The notes beneath the pieces are model-generated. The model was not told where the DNA came from and did not search any database. It saw only the letters and a program-made list of their open reading frames with translations. From Streptomyces rimosus subsp. rimosus (lineage in GTDB: Bacteria; Actinomycetota; Actinomycetes; Streptomycetales; Streptomycetaceae): a DNA stretch of 64,000 nucleotides. The translations under genes were made by a program, and so were the position numbers. The stretch spans positions 1 through 64,000 of the forward strand of contig NZ_JOCQ01000015.1 in the NCBI RefSeq assembly GCF_000720725.1, in the 5' to 3' direction. Positions 16,548-25,262 of this stretch are shown in pieces (within the stretch, counting starts at the first letter, position 1; each line of letters starts with the position of its first letter).

Positions 16548-17216
16548 GTGATCCCGCTCCTGCGCTACCACTCGGTCCTGCTCCTGCGCTCGCACCGCTG
16601 GCTGCCGCCGGTCCTGCTGTACGCGGCCTTCCTCGCCGTGGGCGTGCAGAGCGGCGGGCCGGTCCTCGACTCGTACGGCCTCGCCGCGTTCGCGCTGCTG
16701 CCCCTCGCCGCGTGGCTGTGCCGGATCTGCGTGACCGGCGAGCCACCGGCCGCCCGCGCCTGCGCCGCGGCGGCCACCGGTCCCGGCCGGACGCACCTCG
16801 CCCGGGTCGCGACGGGCGCGCTGTCGGCCGCCGTCCTCGCCCTGGCCGGCTCGGCGTACGTCGCGCTCGTGGCCGACCCGCACGCCTCCGACCACCGCAC
16901 CGCCGTCCCCGAAGTGCCCGCCTTCTGCGCCGGGCTGCTGGCCGCGCTCGTCTGCGTGCTGCTCGGCACCGCCGTCGGGGCCCTGTGCAACTGGCCGGTG
17001 CTGCGCAGCACCGGCTGGTCGGTCCTGTCCGCCCTGATGGCCGCCGTCCTGCTGCTGGTCGGCGGCGCCTCGCCCGCCAACGCCGCCGTCTCCGGCCTGA
17101 TCACCGGCTCCACCCACGGGACGGTCACCCTGCCCTGGCTGCCGCTGATCTCCACCGCCGTGATCGCCGCCGCGGCCACGGCGGTGGCCTGCCGCCTCAG
17201 CTCCCGCCGCGGTTAG
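16548..17216 (+). CDS. Membrane protein, probable permease partner of the ABC ATPase
   Basis: 222 residues from GTG 16548, two bases after the ATPase stop. About six hydrophobic helices are visible (roughly 18-36, 43-60, 82-103, 124-147, 155-172, 196-215) with short loops and no recognisable enzymatic motif. Tight coupling to the ATPase is the main reason to call it the transmembrane subunit. There is no homology I recognise. A hairpin follows the stop. Confidence 0.82.
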   Translation: MIPLLRYHSVLLLRSHRWLPPVLLYAAFLAVGVQSGGPVLDSYGLAAFALLPLAAWLCRICVTGEPPAARACAAAATGPGRTHLARVATGALSAAVLALAGSAYVALVADPHASDHRTAVPEVPAFCAGLLAALVCVLLGTAVGALCNWPVLRSTGWSVLSALMAAVLLLVGGASPANAAVSGLITGSTHGTVTLPWLPLISTAVIAAAATAVACRLSSRRG

Positions 17217-17222
17217 GGCGGC

Positions 17223-17243
17223 CGGGTGCCGGACCGGCACCCG
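17223..17243. terminator. Hairpin between convergent genes
   Basis: CGGGTGCCGG and CCGGCACCCG flank a single central A, so the effective stem is 8-9 bp with a 3-5 base loop. It lies between the membrane-protein stop (17216) and the PhoX stop (17248). Confidence 0.65.
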
Positions 17244-17247
17244 CGTT

Positions 17248-18615
17248 TCACTCCTCCCACGGCCCGGTCACCGCGAACGTCGTCCCCGGCGTATAGCAGT
17301 TGACGTACATCGTCCGCCGGTCCGGGGAGAACGTGACGCCCGCGAACTCCCCCCACTCGGGCTTCTCCGGGGTGCCGATGTTCTGCCGCCCGCGCGCCAC
17401 CGGATACACCGCGCCGCGCCGGGTGAGGCCGAAGACGTACTGGGCCCCGTCCCCGTCCTCGCACACCATGAGGCCGCCGCCGGGGGCCAGGCAGATGTTG
17501 TCGGGGGACTCGCCGGGCAGCTGCACGTCGGTGCCCGGTCCGAAGACGACCACGAGGGTCAGGCGGCGGGCGGCCGGGTCGTACCGCCACACCTGGCCGT
17601 AGTGGTCGGCGGCCGAACCGTCGGCGCTCCGCGCGAAGCTGGACACGAAGTAGACCGAGGAGCCGCCCCAGTAGCAGCCCTCCAGCTTCTGCGCGTGCGT
17701 GATGCCGCGCGGCCCGAAGTCCTGGAAGCGGACGGGCGTGTGCCGGGCGAGCGGGTCGGGGACGTCCACCCACTCCACGTGATCGAAGCAGGTGCCCGTC
17801 TCCTGGACGGTGGACAGGTCCCGGACGTCCGGTACGCGCAGTGCCTGGAGCCGTCCGCCGGCCCGCAGCGAGCCCCGCCCGCCGAGCGGCCGGGCGGGCC
17901 GGAAGCGGTAGAAGAGACCGAACGGCTTGTCGAAGGCGTCCTCGGTCTCGTAGACCGTGCCGTTGCGGGGATCGACCGCGACGGCCTCGTGCTGGAAGCG
18001 GCCCAGGGCGGTCAGCGGTACGGCACCGGTGCGGCGCGGATCGTACGGATCGACCTCGAAGACGAAGCCGTGGTCCTTGGTGTACCCGTCCTCGCCCGCC
18101 CGCAGTTCGGTCTCCTCGCAGGTGAGCCAGGTGTGCCAAGGAGTGGGCCCGCCCGCGCAGTTGGTGGAGGTGCCCGCGATGGCGACGCGTTCGGACAGCA
18201 CGCGCTGGTGCCGGTCCAGCTCCAGCGCCGTACAGCCGCCTTCCCCCGCCGGGTCGTAGACGAGGCCCTGGACGGCGGGGACGGGGACCCGCGATCTGCG
18301 CCGGTTCTCGTGGTTGCGTACGAGGTGGACGCGGCCGTGCCGGCCGGGGAAGGCCGCCATGCCGTCGTGATTGCTCGGTATGCGGCCCTCGCCCGAGGGC
18401 AGCGGGTCGCCCTCGCGGGAGAGCACCCGGTACCGGAACCCTTCGGGCAGGTCGAGCAGCCCGGCCGGGTCCGGGACCAGCGGGCCGTAGCCGTGGCGGC
18501 CCGCGCCGTGTGCGGCGGCGGTGCCGGCGAAGAGTTCCGGGACGCTGCCGGCGAAGGCGATGGAGACGCCCACCGCACCGGTTCTTGCCAGGATCTGACG
18601 ACGTGTCGCGGACAT
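17248..18615 (-). CDS. PhoX-like phosphatase (DUF839), Tat-exported
   Basis: 455 residues from ATG 18615, with GGGAG 8 bases upstream. R5-R6 in SATRRQILARTGAVG followed by a hydrophobic stretch and AAAHG form a Tat signal, so the enzyme is exported folded with its metals. Landmarks of PhoX follow: GFRYRVLSREGDPLPSG, SNHDGMAAF, LVRNHE, and the near-invariant NCAGGPTPWHTWLTCEET with its cysteines. PhoX enzymes are calcium- and iron-dependent phosphomonoesterases that scavenge phosphate. The gene is monocistronic here. No PhoP box was identified. Confidence 0.9.
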   Translation of the reverse strand: MSATRRQILARTGAVGVSIAFAGSVPELFAGTAAAHGAGRHGYGPLVPDPAGLLDLPEGFRYRVLSREGDPLPSGEGRIPSNHDGMAAFPGRHGRVHLVRNHENRRRSRVPVPAVQGLVYDPAGEGGCTALELDRHQRVLSERVAIAGTSTNCAGGPTPWHTWLTCEETELRAGEDGYTKDHGFVFEVDPYDPRRTGAVPLTALGRFQHEAVAVDPRNGTVYETEDAFDKPFGLFYRFRPARPLGGRGSLRAGGRLQALRVPDVRDLSTVQETGTCFDHVEWVDVPDPLARHTPVRFQDFGPRGITHAQKLEGCYWGGSSVYFVSSFARSADGSAADHYGQVWRYDPAARRLTLVVVFGPGTDVQLPGESPDNICLAPGGGLMVCEDGDGAQYVFGLTRRGAVYPVARGRQNIGTPEKPEWGEFAGVTFSPDRRTMYVNCYTPGTTFAVTGPWEE

Positions 18616-18769
18616 GGGCAACTCCCTGCTGGCGGACAGGTGGTGCGGACCCGCATGTGTGTACCACGCACGTCGGCCGCCGGGAACCGGCCGCGCGCCG
18701 ATCCGGAATCCGCCCCGCCGGGCCGGGAACGGCCGCCGCGCCGCCGCTGTGCCGCTCCCGCGGAGCGCG

Positions 18770-19894
18770 CTACGCCTCGGTCAGCGGCTTGGCGTCGCGG
18801 GCCAGCGCCGTGAGCCGGGAGATGGCGCGGAAGTACTTCTTCCGGTAGCCGCCCTTGAGCATGTCGTCGCCGAACAGCGCGTCGAACGGCTTGCCCGCGG
18901 CCACCACCGGCACCTCGCGGTCGTAGAGCCGGTCCGCGAGCACGACCAGCCGCAGCGCGGTGGACTGGTCCGGCACCGCCTGGACATCGGTCAGGCACAC
19001 GGCCGTGATGTCGTCGCACATCGCCCCGTACCGGCTCGGATGCACCTTGGACAGGTGCTCCAGCAGGGCGGGGAAGTCGTCCAGCGAGGCGCCGGGCGTC
19101 CGGTGGGCGACGCGGGTTACGGTCGCGTCGTCGAACGGCGGCGGGGCCTCGGGCAGTCCGCGGTGCCGGTAGTCCTCGCCGTCGATGCGCAGCGTACGGA
19201 AGTGGGCGCTCAGGCCCTGGATCTCGCGCAGGAAGTCCGCCGCGGCGAAGCGGCCCTCACCGAGCTTGCCGGGCAGCGTGTTGGAGGTGGCGGCGAGCGC
19301 GACGCCCGCCTCGACCAGCTTGCTCAGCAGGCTGGAGACGAGGACGGTGTCACCCGGGTCGTCCAGCTCGAACTCGTCGATGCACAGCAGGCGGTGGCCG
19401 CTGAGCGTCTGCACGGTCTGCTGGAAACCGAGGGCGCCGACCAGGTTCGTCAGCTCGACGAAGGTGCCGAACGCCTTGCGCTCGGGGCCAGCCGGGGTGG
19501 CGTGCCAGAGGGAGGCCAGCAGGTGCGTCTTGCCGACGCCGTAACCGCCGTCCAGGTAGACGCCGCGCGGACCCGCGGGGGCAGCGGCCTTCTTGGCGCT
19601 CCGGCCGAACCAGCGCCGCTTGCCGCCGGACGCGTCCGCACCGCCGCCGATCCCCGCGGCGAAGTCGCTCAGGGTCTGTACGGCCGCGGCCTGGCTGGGC
19701 TGGTTCGGGTCCGGGATGTACGTCTCGAAGCGCGCGCTCTGGAACCGCGGCGGCGGCACCATCTCCGCCACCAGGCGGTCGGCCGGGACCTGCGGTGCGC
19801 GCTCGGCGAGCGCGACAGGGGCGGTTCCGGCCCCCTCGGCCGGCGGCCCGGCTATGGGGGAGGACTGGGGAGACGAGGGCTGCGAAGACGACAC
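18770..19894 (-). CDS. zapE: ZapE/AFG1-like AAA+ ATPase
   Basis: 374 residues from GTG 19894. Walker A GGYGVGKTH (116-124), Walker B RLLCIDEFELDDPGD, and the sensor region AATSNTLPGKLGEGRF are all as in the ZapE/AFG1 family. A short Ser/Pro/Ala-rich N-terminal tail precedes FQSARFETYIPDPNQ, the usual start of the core. In E. coli ZapE acts at the division ring under stress, and in eukaryotes the AFG1 relative helps turn over mitochondrial proteins. The role in filamentous actinomycetes is not established. It is divergent from the RibD-type reductase gene with only 68 bp between starts, so both promoters must be close together. Confidence 0.92.
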   Translation of the reverse strand: MSSSQPSSPQSSPIAGPPAEGAGTAPVALAERAPQVPADRLVAEMVPPPRFQSARFETYIPDPNQPSQAAAVQTLSDFAAGIGGGADASGGKRRWFGRSAKKAAAPAGPRGVYLDGGYGVGKTHLLASLWHATPAGPERKAFGTFVELTNLVGALGFQQTVQTLSGHRLLCIDEFELDDPGDTVLVSSLLSKLVEAGVALAATSNTLPGKLGEGRFAAADFLREIQGLSAHFRTLRIDGEDYRHRGLPEAPPPFDDATVTRVAHRTPGASLDDFPALLEHLSKVHPSRYGAMCDDITAVCLTDVQAVPDQSTALRLVVLADRLYDREVPVVAAGKPFDALFGDDMLKGGYRKKYFRAISRLTALARDAKPLTEA

Positions 19895-19962
19895 AGCCGT
19901 CCAGCCTAGCCGCTGTGCGGGAGGACTCGGCCGGGTGAGCGAGGCATGTCACACTGCCGCCT

Positions 19963-20952
19963 ATGCGACGCCTGTTTCCCATTCCCGCCCCGTACGTACG
20001 GTCCGCCGATTTCCCGGACACCGCCGGCACCGGGAATTCCGCCGCGCCGGCACCCGCACCGGGAACGTCACCGGCAGGCAATACCGGAACCGTACCGGGG
20101 ACCGGGGCGGTTTCCGGTACCGCTGTTTCCGGGGCCGGCGTTTCCGGTACGACGGATTCCGGCGCCGCCGATTCCGGTGGGCCCGGCCGGGCCGTTCCCG
20201 GTGCGGACGCCGTCGCCGATTTCACCGACCGCCGGTGGAGCCTGGACGAACTGGCCGACCTCTACGCGTATCCCGGAACCGACGAGGGCGCGGGCTGGCT
20301 GCGCGCGAACATGGTCTCCTCGCTGGACGGCGCCGCCCACCACGAAGGCCGCTCGCAGCCGCTCTCCAGCGACGCGGACATGCGGATCTTCGGCGTGCTG
20401 CGCGGGCTGGCGGACGCGGTGGTCGTCGGCGCCGAGACGGTGCGCAAGGAGGGGTACCGCCCGGCCCGCGCCCGCGAGGCGTTCGCCGCGCGCCGGGCCG
20501 CGGCCGGACAGACCCCCGCCCCCGCCATCGCCGTGGTCACCGCCAGTCTGGACCTGGACTTCTCCCAGCCGCTGTTCACCGAGCCGCTGGTGCCGACGGT
20601 GATCGTGACCGGTTCAGGGGCCGACGAGGCCCGCGTACGGGCTGCGCGCGACGCCGGCGCCGAGGTGGTCTTCGCAGGTGAGGGCGCTGCCGTCGATCCG
20701 TCGCGGGTGGTCGGGGCGCTCGCCGCGCGGGGGCTGGGCCGGCTGCTGACGGAGGGCGGGCCGCGTCTGTTGGGTCAGTTCGCCGGAAGCGGGGCACTCG
20801 ACGAGTTGTGCCTCTCGCTGGCACCGCTGGTGGTCGCCGGTGACGCGTCGCGCATCATGAACGCGCCGGTGACCACCGTTCCGGAAACGTTCGTACTCGC
20901 GTCCGTACTGGAGGAGGCCGGTTTCCTGTTCACCCGTTACCGTCGGTCCTGA
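19963..20952 (+). CDS. RibD C-terminal-like pyrimidine reductase
   Basis: 329 residues. From about residue 85 the protein is a dihydrofolate-reductase-like RibD C-terminal domain: LRANMVSSLDGAAHHEGRS, DMRIFGVLRGLADAVVVGAETVRKEGY, and the nucleotide-binding LLTEGGPRLLGQF. Such enzymes reduce the ribosylamino-pyrimidine intermediate of riboflavin synthesis with NADPH; stand-alone paralogues are common in Streptomyces and may act elsewhere. Residues 24-80 are a Gly/Ser/Thr/Pro low-complexity insert that includes five 5-residue repeats. This insert looks like a local expansion, not part of the fold. The start ATG is at 19963. Confidence 0.87.
   Translation: MRRLFPIPAPYVRSADFPDTAGTGNSAAPAPAPGTSPAGNTGTVPGTGAVSGTAVSGAGVSGTTDSGAADSGGPGRAVPGADAVADFTDRRWSLDELADLYAYPGTDEGAGWLRANMVSSLDGAAHHEGRSQPLSSDADMRIFGVLRGLADAVVVGAETVRKEGYRPARAREAFAARRAAAGQTPAPAIAVVTASLDLDFSQPLFTEPLVPTVIVTGSGADEARVRAARDAGAEVVFAGEGAAVDPSRVVGALAARGLGRLLTEGGPRLLGQFAGSGALDELCLSLAPLVVAGDASRIMNAPVTTVPETFVLASVLEEAGFLFTRYRRS
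20110..20184 (+). repeat. Five tandem 15-bp coding repeats
   Basis: Codons from 20110 read VSGTA, VSGAG, VSGTT, DSGAA and DSGGP, each built on a TTCCGG core. They extend the disordered N-terminus of the RibD-type reductase. TTCC/GGAA-rich sequence of similar flavour recurs in the gap at 22337-22658. Confidence 0.85.
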
Positions 20953-20959
20953 ACAAAGG

Positions 20960-21029
20960 GCGGAATTACTCGTTCCGCTTAGCTTCCGCTGGGCACACTA
21001 AAGGCCAAGGCCCCGTGTGGCGACGGGGC
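20960..21029. terminator. Two short hairpins after the RibD-type gene
   Basis: GCGGAA-TTACTCG-TTCCGC begins at 20960, and GCCCCGT-GTGGCG-ACGGGGC spans 21010-21029. Either may end the RibD-type transcript, but the stems are short and the second lies in the leader of the next gene. Confidence 0.35.
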
Positions 21030-21093
21030 AGGATGGTTTCTGTCGGTTCCGCTCCCGGGCGGACCGCGAGAGAAGAGAAGAAGGGCGTCCGCC

Positions 21094-21639
21094 GTGTTCA
21101 CGAGTGTATTGATGATCGAGAAGCCCCTGACGCCCGCCGACGTGGAGTTCGTCACCACGCTGCACGGCGACGACCAGGTCTCCTTCGTCGTCCTCATGCA
21201 GCCGCGCGGCAAGCAGGACCGCCTGCTCAGGGCCATCGACGATGTGGCGCTGGGCGAATTCGAGGATGCCGTACGGGAAGGCGACGAGCCGGAGGGCCAC
21301 CAGGCGGAGCCGCCTGCGGAGCGTGCCCTGGCCCACACCCTGGACGCCCTGCGGGCGGCGGGTACCGAGGCCGTCGGGCAGCTCGTCGAGGACCACCCGC
21401 TGGACCTGCTGCGGTCGGTCGTCGACGAGACCGGTGCCGACGAGGTGATCGTGCTGACCGCCCCGCACTACGTCGAGGAGTTCTTCCACCGCGACTGGGC
21501 CTCGCGCGCCCGCCACAAGGTCGGCGTGCCCGTGCTCAAACTGTTCTCGCACGCGCCCGACGACCCCGCCCAGGACGTGGCGCCGAACCCGTCCCAGGGT
21601 CCGGCTACCGGCCGGGGAGGGGACTCCGCCGGGAGCTGA
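21094..21639 (+). CDS. Conserved actinobacterial Usp-like protein
   Basis: 181 residues from GTG 21094, with AAGAAGGGCG upstream. It starts MFTSVLMIEKPLTPADVEFV and has an alternating strand-helix pattern ending VIVLTAPHYVEEFFHRDWASRARHK and VPVLKLFSH, as in universal-stress/HUP-type proteins. No ATP-binding G-2x-G-9x-G motif is visible, so nucleotide binding is doubtful. Relatives are sometimes labelled indole-3-glycerol-phosphate synthase in databases; nothing of that TIM barrel is present, so that label should not be copied. The last 35 bp overlap the 3' end of the converging ABC ATPase gene. Confidence 0.75.
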   Translation: MFTSVLMIEKPLTPADVEFVTTLHGDDQVSFVVLMQPRGKQDRLLRAIDDVALGEFEDAVREGDEPEGHQAEPPAERALAHTLDALRAAGTEAVGQLVEDHPLDLLRSVVDETGADEVIVLTAPHYVEEFFHRDWASRARHKVGVPVLKLFSHAPDDPAQDVAPNPSQGPATGRGGDSAGS

Positions 21640-22336
21640 GCCGCCCGTCCCGCACGTCCGCGACCGCGTCCACCGCCTCCAGGTGGGCGCGGTCGTGCGT
21701 GACCAGCACCGTCGCGGTGCCGCGGTCGTGCGTGAGCGTGCTGATCAGGTCCAGGACCGCGGCACCGCGCTCGTGGTCCAGGGCGCTGGTCGGCTCGTCC
21801 ACCAGGAGGACGGCCGGTTCGTTCAGCAGCGCACGGGCGATGTTGACCCGCTGCCGCTGGCCGCCGGAGAGCTGGTGCGGGCGGCGCGCCGCCTGGTCGG
21901 CCAGCCCCACCGCGTCGAGCAGCTCCAGCGCCCGCCGCCGGGCCGCCCGCACGGGCCTGCCGTCCAGGTGCGCCATGACCTGCACCTGTTCCACGGCCGT
22001 GAGGGACGGCAGCAGATTGGGCTGCTGGAAGACCATGCCGACCCGGGTACGGCGCAGCGCGGTCAGCTCGGCCCGGCTCATCCCCGCGGTGTCCGTACCG
22101 TCGATCACGACCCGGCCGCGGTCCGGGGCGATCAGGGTCGCGGCCACCGCGAGGAGGCTGGACTTGCCGGACCCCGAGGGGCCGACCACGGCGGTCACGC
22201 TCCCGGCGGGCACGGCCAGGCTCACGTCGTCGAGGGCGGTGAGGCGGGCGGCGCCGTCCGGGTAGGTGAGGGTGACGCCGGTCAGGGCGAGGCCGGCGGG
22301 CGGCCGGATTCCGGTCCGGGAGACAGGTGCGTTCAT
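21605..22336 (-). CDS. ABC transporter ATP-binding protein, MacB/LolD type
   Basis: 243 residues. Walker A GPSGSGKSS, Q-loop in VFQQPNLLPSLTAVEQV, signature LSGGQRQRVNIARAL, Walker B VLLVDEPTSALD, and H-loop VTHDRAHLEAVDAV. The sequence is typical of the LolD/MacB/FtsE-like exporters that pair with a permease having one large extracytoplasmic domain. The matching permease is encoded upstream on the same strand, but an unusual 322-bp gap lies between them. The 3' end overlaps the Usp-like gene tail to tail by 35 bp. Confidence 0.93.
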   Translation of the reverse strand: MNAPVSRTGIRPPAGLALTGVTLTYPDGAARLTALDDVSLAVPAGSVTAVVGPSGSGKSSLLAVAATLIAPDRGRVVIDGTDTAGMSRAELTALRRTRVGMVFQQPNLLPSLTAVEQVQVMAHLDGRPVRAARRRALELLDAVGLADQAARRPHQLSGGQRQRVNIARALLNEPAVLLVDEPTSALDHERGAAVLDLISTLTHDRGTATVLVTHDRAHLEAVDAVADVRDGRLSSRRSPLPGR

Positions 22337-22658
22337 GGTGTCCGTCGCTGGGGTGTCGGGGGCGGGCAGGGGATCGTCCGGTCATTCGGTGCGGGGGTTT
22401 CCGGGCCGCCGGGCGGAACGGAACGGGAGTTTCCGGGACCGGATTCCGGAATACGGAGCGGTGTCCCGCCCGCCGGGGAATTGCCGCCGGAACAGACCGC
22501 CGGAGCGTGTCGGCAGGCGACGAGTTCCGTACGGAAAGCGATCCCGCCGAAAGCGGTCCCACGGATATCGGCGGGGCCGGAAATCGCCGGGCCCCGGGGA
22601 ATGCCCGGGAGCGCCGGCCGGGAATGCGCCGGGCGCGCCGGCCGATGAAGCACCGGGC
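22337..22658. other. Non-coding GGAA/TTCC-rich spacer inside the ABC unit
   Basis: 322 bp between the permease stop and the ATPase start, both leftward. No reading frame shows protein-like composition. The stretch is crowded with short GGAA, TTCCGG and CCGGAA words (for example TTTCCGGGACCGGATTCCGG near 22430) and can fold in many ways. It could hold a second promoter for the ATPase gene or be decayed sequence. Confidence 0.6.
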
Positions 22659-23780
22659 TCACCGCGCGCTGCCCAGTGCGGTCAGCGGGTCGACGGCGGT
22701 GATGCGGCGGATCGACAGTGCGGCGCCGGCGGCCCCCAGCGCGATCATGACCAGGGCCGGGACCAGCACGGTGGCCGGATCCAGGACGAACGGCACGGCG
22801 CCGCCGACCGCCGCGCCGGCCGCCGCCGCGACCGCGGTGCCCACGCCCGTACCGGCGACCAGCAGCACCACGGCCTGCCCGAGCGCGTCGCGCAGCAGGT
22901 ACCGGGTGGAGGCGCCGAGCGCCTTGAGCACGGCCACGTCGCCGCTGCGCTGGATCGTCCAGACCGTGAAGAACGCGCCGATCACCAGCGCCGAGATGGC
23001 GAAGAGGAACCCGCGCATCAACTGGAGCGAGCCGTTCTCGGCGGTGTACGAGCCGATGGCGCGCAGCGCTTCGCCGGTGGTGACGGTACGGGTGCCAAGC
23101 TGCCGGTCGGCGGCGCCCAGACCGGCGTCCGAGGAGGTGGTGAGGGCGACCACGGTGGCCGAGGCGGCCTTGTCGCCGGAGGCCCGGGACGCACCGCCGT
23201 GTCCGGAACCCCCGGATACCCCCGCCCAGTCGTCCAGCGACGTCCAGACCACCGGCGTGTGGCTGAACATCGCCTCGCCCGCCACCGCCGCGACCGTCAG
23301 CGCGCGCCCGTTCAGCGTGAGCCGGTCCCCGGCCCGTACGCCCAGCTCGTCCGCGGCCTTCGCGGACAGTACGGCCGCACCGTCCGCGACCCGTCCGGCG
23401 CCGGGCGCCAGGTGCGAGCCGGTCCGTACCCCGAAGGCGGACAGGGCCGCGGTCCGCTGCCCGGCAGCGTCGCCCGCCGCGGCCTTGACCGTGCCGATCC
23501 CCAGCGGCTCCGCCGATGTGACGCCCGGCACCCGCGCCCACGCCTCCCAGGCCCGCCGCTCGACACGGGAGTCCGCGAACGACACGTCGCGGCCGTCCGC
23601 CGGGGCGGCGAAGGCGAGGCGGTCGGCGGGCAGCGCGGTGACCGCCGAGGTGTTCTCCCGGCCCAGGCCCGCCGTCAGGCCGGACAGCAGCCCCACCAGC
23701 ACCGTGATCAGCACGATGACGGTGCCCATCAGGGCGAACCGGCCCTTGGCGAATCTCAGGTCTCTCCAGGCGACGAACAC
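22659..23780 (-). CDS. ABC transporter permease, FtsX/MacB type
   Basis: 373 residues from GTG 23780. The N-terminal cytoplasmic helix FVAWRDLRFAKGRFALMG leads into TM1 (about 18-40). A large extracytoplasmic domain follows, and then three helices: ISALVIGAFFTVWTIQRSGD, LLRDALGQAVVLLVAGTGVGT, and the last near ATVLVPALVMIALGAAGAALSIRR, ending in AVDPLTALGSAR. This is the four-helix MacB/FtsX/LolE plan. With the ATPase encoded downstream it should form an exporter or mechanotransmission complex at the membrane. The divergent histidine kinase and response regulator are the obvious candidate regulators. Confidence 0.9.
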   Translation of the reverse strand: MFVAWRDLRFAKGRFALMGTVIVLITVLVGLLSGLTAGLGRENTSAVTALPADRLAFAAPADGRDVSFADSRVERRAWEAWARVPGVTSAEPLGIGTVKAAAGDAAGQRTAALSAFGVRTGSHLAPGAGRVADGAAVLSAKAADELGVRAGDRLTLNGRALTVAAVAGEAMFSHTPVVWTSLDDWAGVSGGSGHGGASRASGDKAASATVVALTTSSDAGLGAADRQLGTRTVTTGEALRAIGSYTAENGSLQLMRGFLFAISALVIGAFFTVWTIQRSGDVAVLKALGASTRYLLRDALGQAVVLLVAGTGVGTAVAAAAGAAVGGAVPFVLDPATVLVPALVMIALGAAGAALSIRRITAVDPLTALGSAR

Positions 23781-23906
23781 GGGGCCCGGCCATCCTTCCG
23801 TCCGCGCCGGACCCGGTGCCCGGCGGCTCGTACCCACCGTCTCCGCTGCCGGGGGTGCCGGGCATCGCGCCGCGGAGTGGTTCCCCGTCATCGAAAGGCG
23901 AGGTCC

Positions 23907-23930
23907 GGCATCCACCTTTTGATTGATGCC
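23907..23930. promoter_or_regulatory. Inverted repeat in the divergent ABC/two-component promoter region
   Basis: GGCATC (23907-23912) and GATGCC (23925-23930) are separated by an AT-richer 12-bp centre, within the 183 bp between the permease and kinase starts. It is a candidate site for the adjacent NarL-type regulator. A TAGCCT box (23949-23954) close to the kinase start may be a -10 element. Confidence 0.35.
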
Positions 23931-23963
23931 GGTACCGGATCCGGCGCCTAGCCTGGAAGGGCC

Positions 23964-25262
23964 GTGACTCCGCACTCCCTGACCCCAGCCCTGCGGGTGC
24001 TGCGCAGCTGCCTGCACCTGATGGTGGCCGCACTGCTGGCGCTCGCCGCCGTACGGGCCGTGGCCGACCACAGCGCGAACGCCCCGGCCGTCGTCGGCGC
24101 GGCCGTCCTGCTCCTCGCCGTGTACGCCGTCGGCCCCACGCTGCCCCCGGTCCGCACCTCCACGGCCGCAGCGGCGCTCTGGCTCGCCGCCGTCATGGCG
24201 GTGTGGGCCGTCCTGCTCGTCCTCACACCACTCGGCGTCTGGCTGGCCTTCCCGCTCTTCTTCGTGCAGCTCCACCTGCTCCCGCTGCGCTGGGCGCTCC
24301 CGGCGGTGCTGCTCACCACGCTCGTCGCGGTCGCCGGATTCGGCTGGCACACCCACACCCTCACCGTCGGTACGGTCGTCGGCCCCGCGCTGGGCGCGGC
24401 GGTCGCCGTCGCCGTCGTCCTCGGCTACCAGGCCCTGTACCGGGAGAGCGAACAGCGCCGCCGCCTCATCGAAGAGCTGACCGCGGCCCGCAGCGACCTG
24501 GCGGCCGCCGAGCACGCCGCCGGGGTGCTCGCCGAACGCGAGCGGCTGGCCCGCGAGATCCACGACACCCTCGCGCAGGGCCTGTCCAGCATCCAGCTGC
24601 TGCTGCGGGCCGCGGAACGGGCCGTTCCGTCCGGCCCGGACACCGCTGCCGCGCTCGGCCACATCCAGCAGGCCCGGCAGGCCGCCGTCGACAACCTCGC
24701 CGAGGCCCGCCGTTTCGTACGGGCCCTGAGCCCGCCCGACCTGGAGGCCGGGTCGCTGCCCGCCGCCCTGGAACGGCTCTGCGCCACCACCGCCCGCTCC
24801 TCCGGCCTGGCCGTCCACTGCCAGGTCTCCGGCGCCCCCGTCGAACTGCCCACCCCGCACGAGGTCGCGCTGCTGCGCATCGCGCAGTCCGCGCTGGCCA
24901 ACACCGTCCAGCACGCGGGCGCCGGCCGCGCCGAGCTGACCCTCTCCTACATGGACACCGAGGTAGCCCTCGACGTGGTGGACGACGGTACGGGCTTCGC
25001 ACCCGACCGGGTGCCGGGGCCGGGCTCCGGCGCCGCCGCGGGCACCGGCTTCGGGCTCGCCGCGATGCGCGCCCGCGCCCGCGCGCTGCGCGGCACGCTG
25101 GCCGTGGAGTCCGCGCCGGGAGAGGGGACGGCGGTCGCCGTGACCCTGCCGTATCCGGAGTCGGCCGTCGCGGAACTCACGGACGGGGCCACGGAACCGG
25201 CCGCCGACCACCGCAGCCATCCCGCCGCCCCCGGCACACCTCCCGAACAGGCCACCGCGTGA
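23964..25262 (+). CDS. Sensor histidine kinase, NarL-system (HisKA_3) type
   Basis: 432 residues from GTG 23964. Residues 12-158 form five to six membrane helices with almost no extracytoplasmic domain, so the kinase probably senses within the membrane or through a partner. A coiled linker (ESEQRRRLIEELTAARSDLAAAEH) leads to the phosphoacceptor H200 in REIHDTLAQGLSSIQ, and the ATPase domain follows with DVVDDGTGFAPD and GTGFGLAAMRARA. It overlaps the response-regulator start by 4 bases. Intramembrane-sensing kinases beside a divergent MacB-like ABC transporter often respond to cell-envelope stress; that link is inference here. Confidence 0.93.
   Translation: MTPHSLTPALRVLRSCLHLMVAALLALAAVRAVADHSANAPAVVGAAVLLLAVYAVGPTLPPVRTSTAAAALWLAAVMAVWAVLLVLTPLGVWLAFPLFFVQLHLLPLRWALPAVLLTTLVAVAGFGWHTHTLTVGTVVGPALGAAVAVAVVLGYQALYRESEQRRRLIEELTAARSDLAAAEHAAGVLAERERLAREIHDTLAQGLSSIQLLLRAAERAVPSGPDTAAALGHIQQARQAAVDNLAEARRFVRALSPPDLEAGSLPAALERLCATTARSSGLAVHCQVSGAPVELPTPHEVALLRIAQSALANTVQHAGAGRAELTLSYMDTEVALDVVDDGTGFAPDRVPGPGSGAAAGTGFGLAAMRARARALRGTLAVESAPGEGTAVAVTLPYPESAVAELTDGATEPAADHRSHPAAPGTPPEQATA

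Noticed and set aside
21094..21639. Indole-3-glycerol-phosphate synthase label for the Usp-like protein
   Set aside because: Too short and without TrpC motifs; the pattern is alternating strand-helix as in Usp-like folds.
22333..24033. 566-codon leftward frame over the ABC permease
   Set aside because: Arg/Gly-rich; the permease in another frame has clear membrane helices and a normal stop at 22659.
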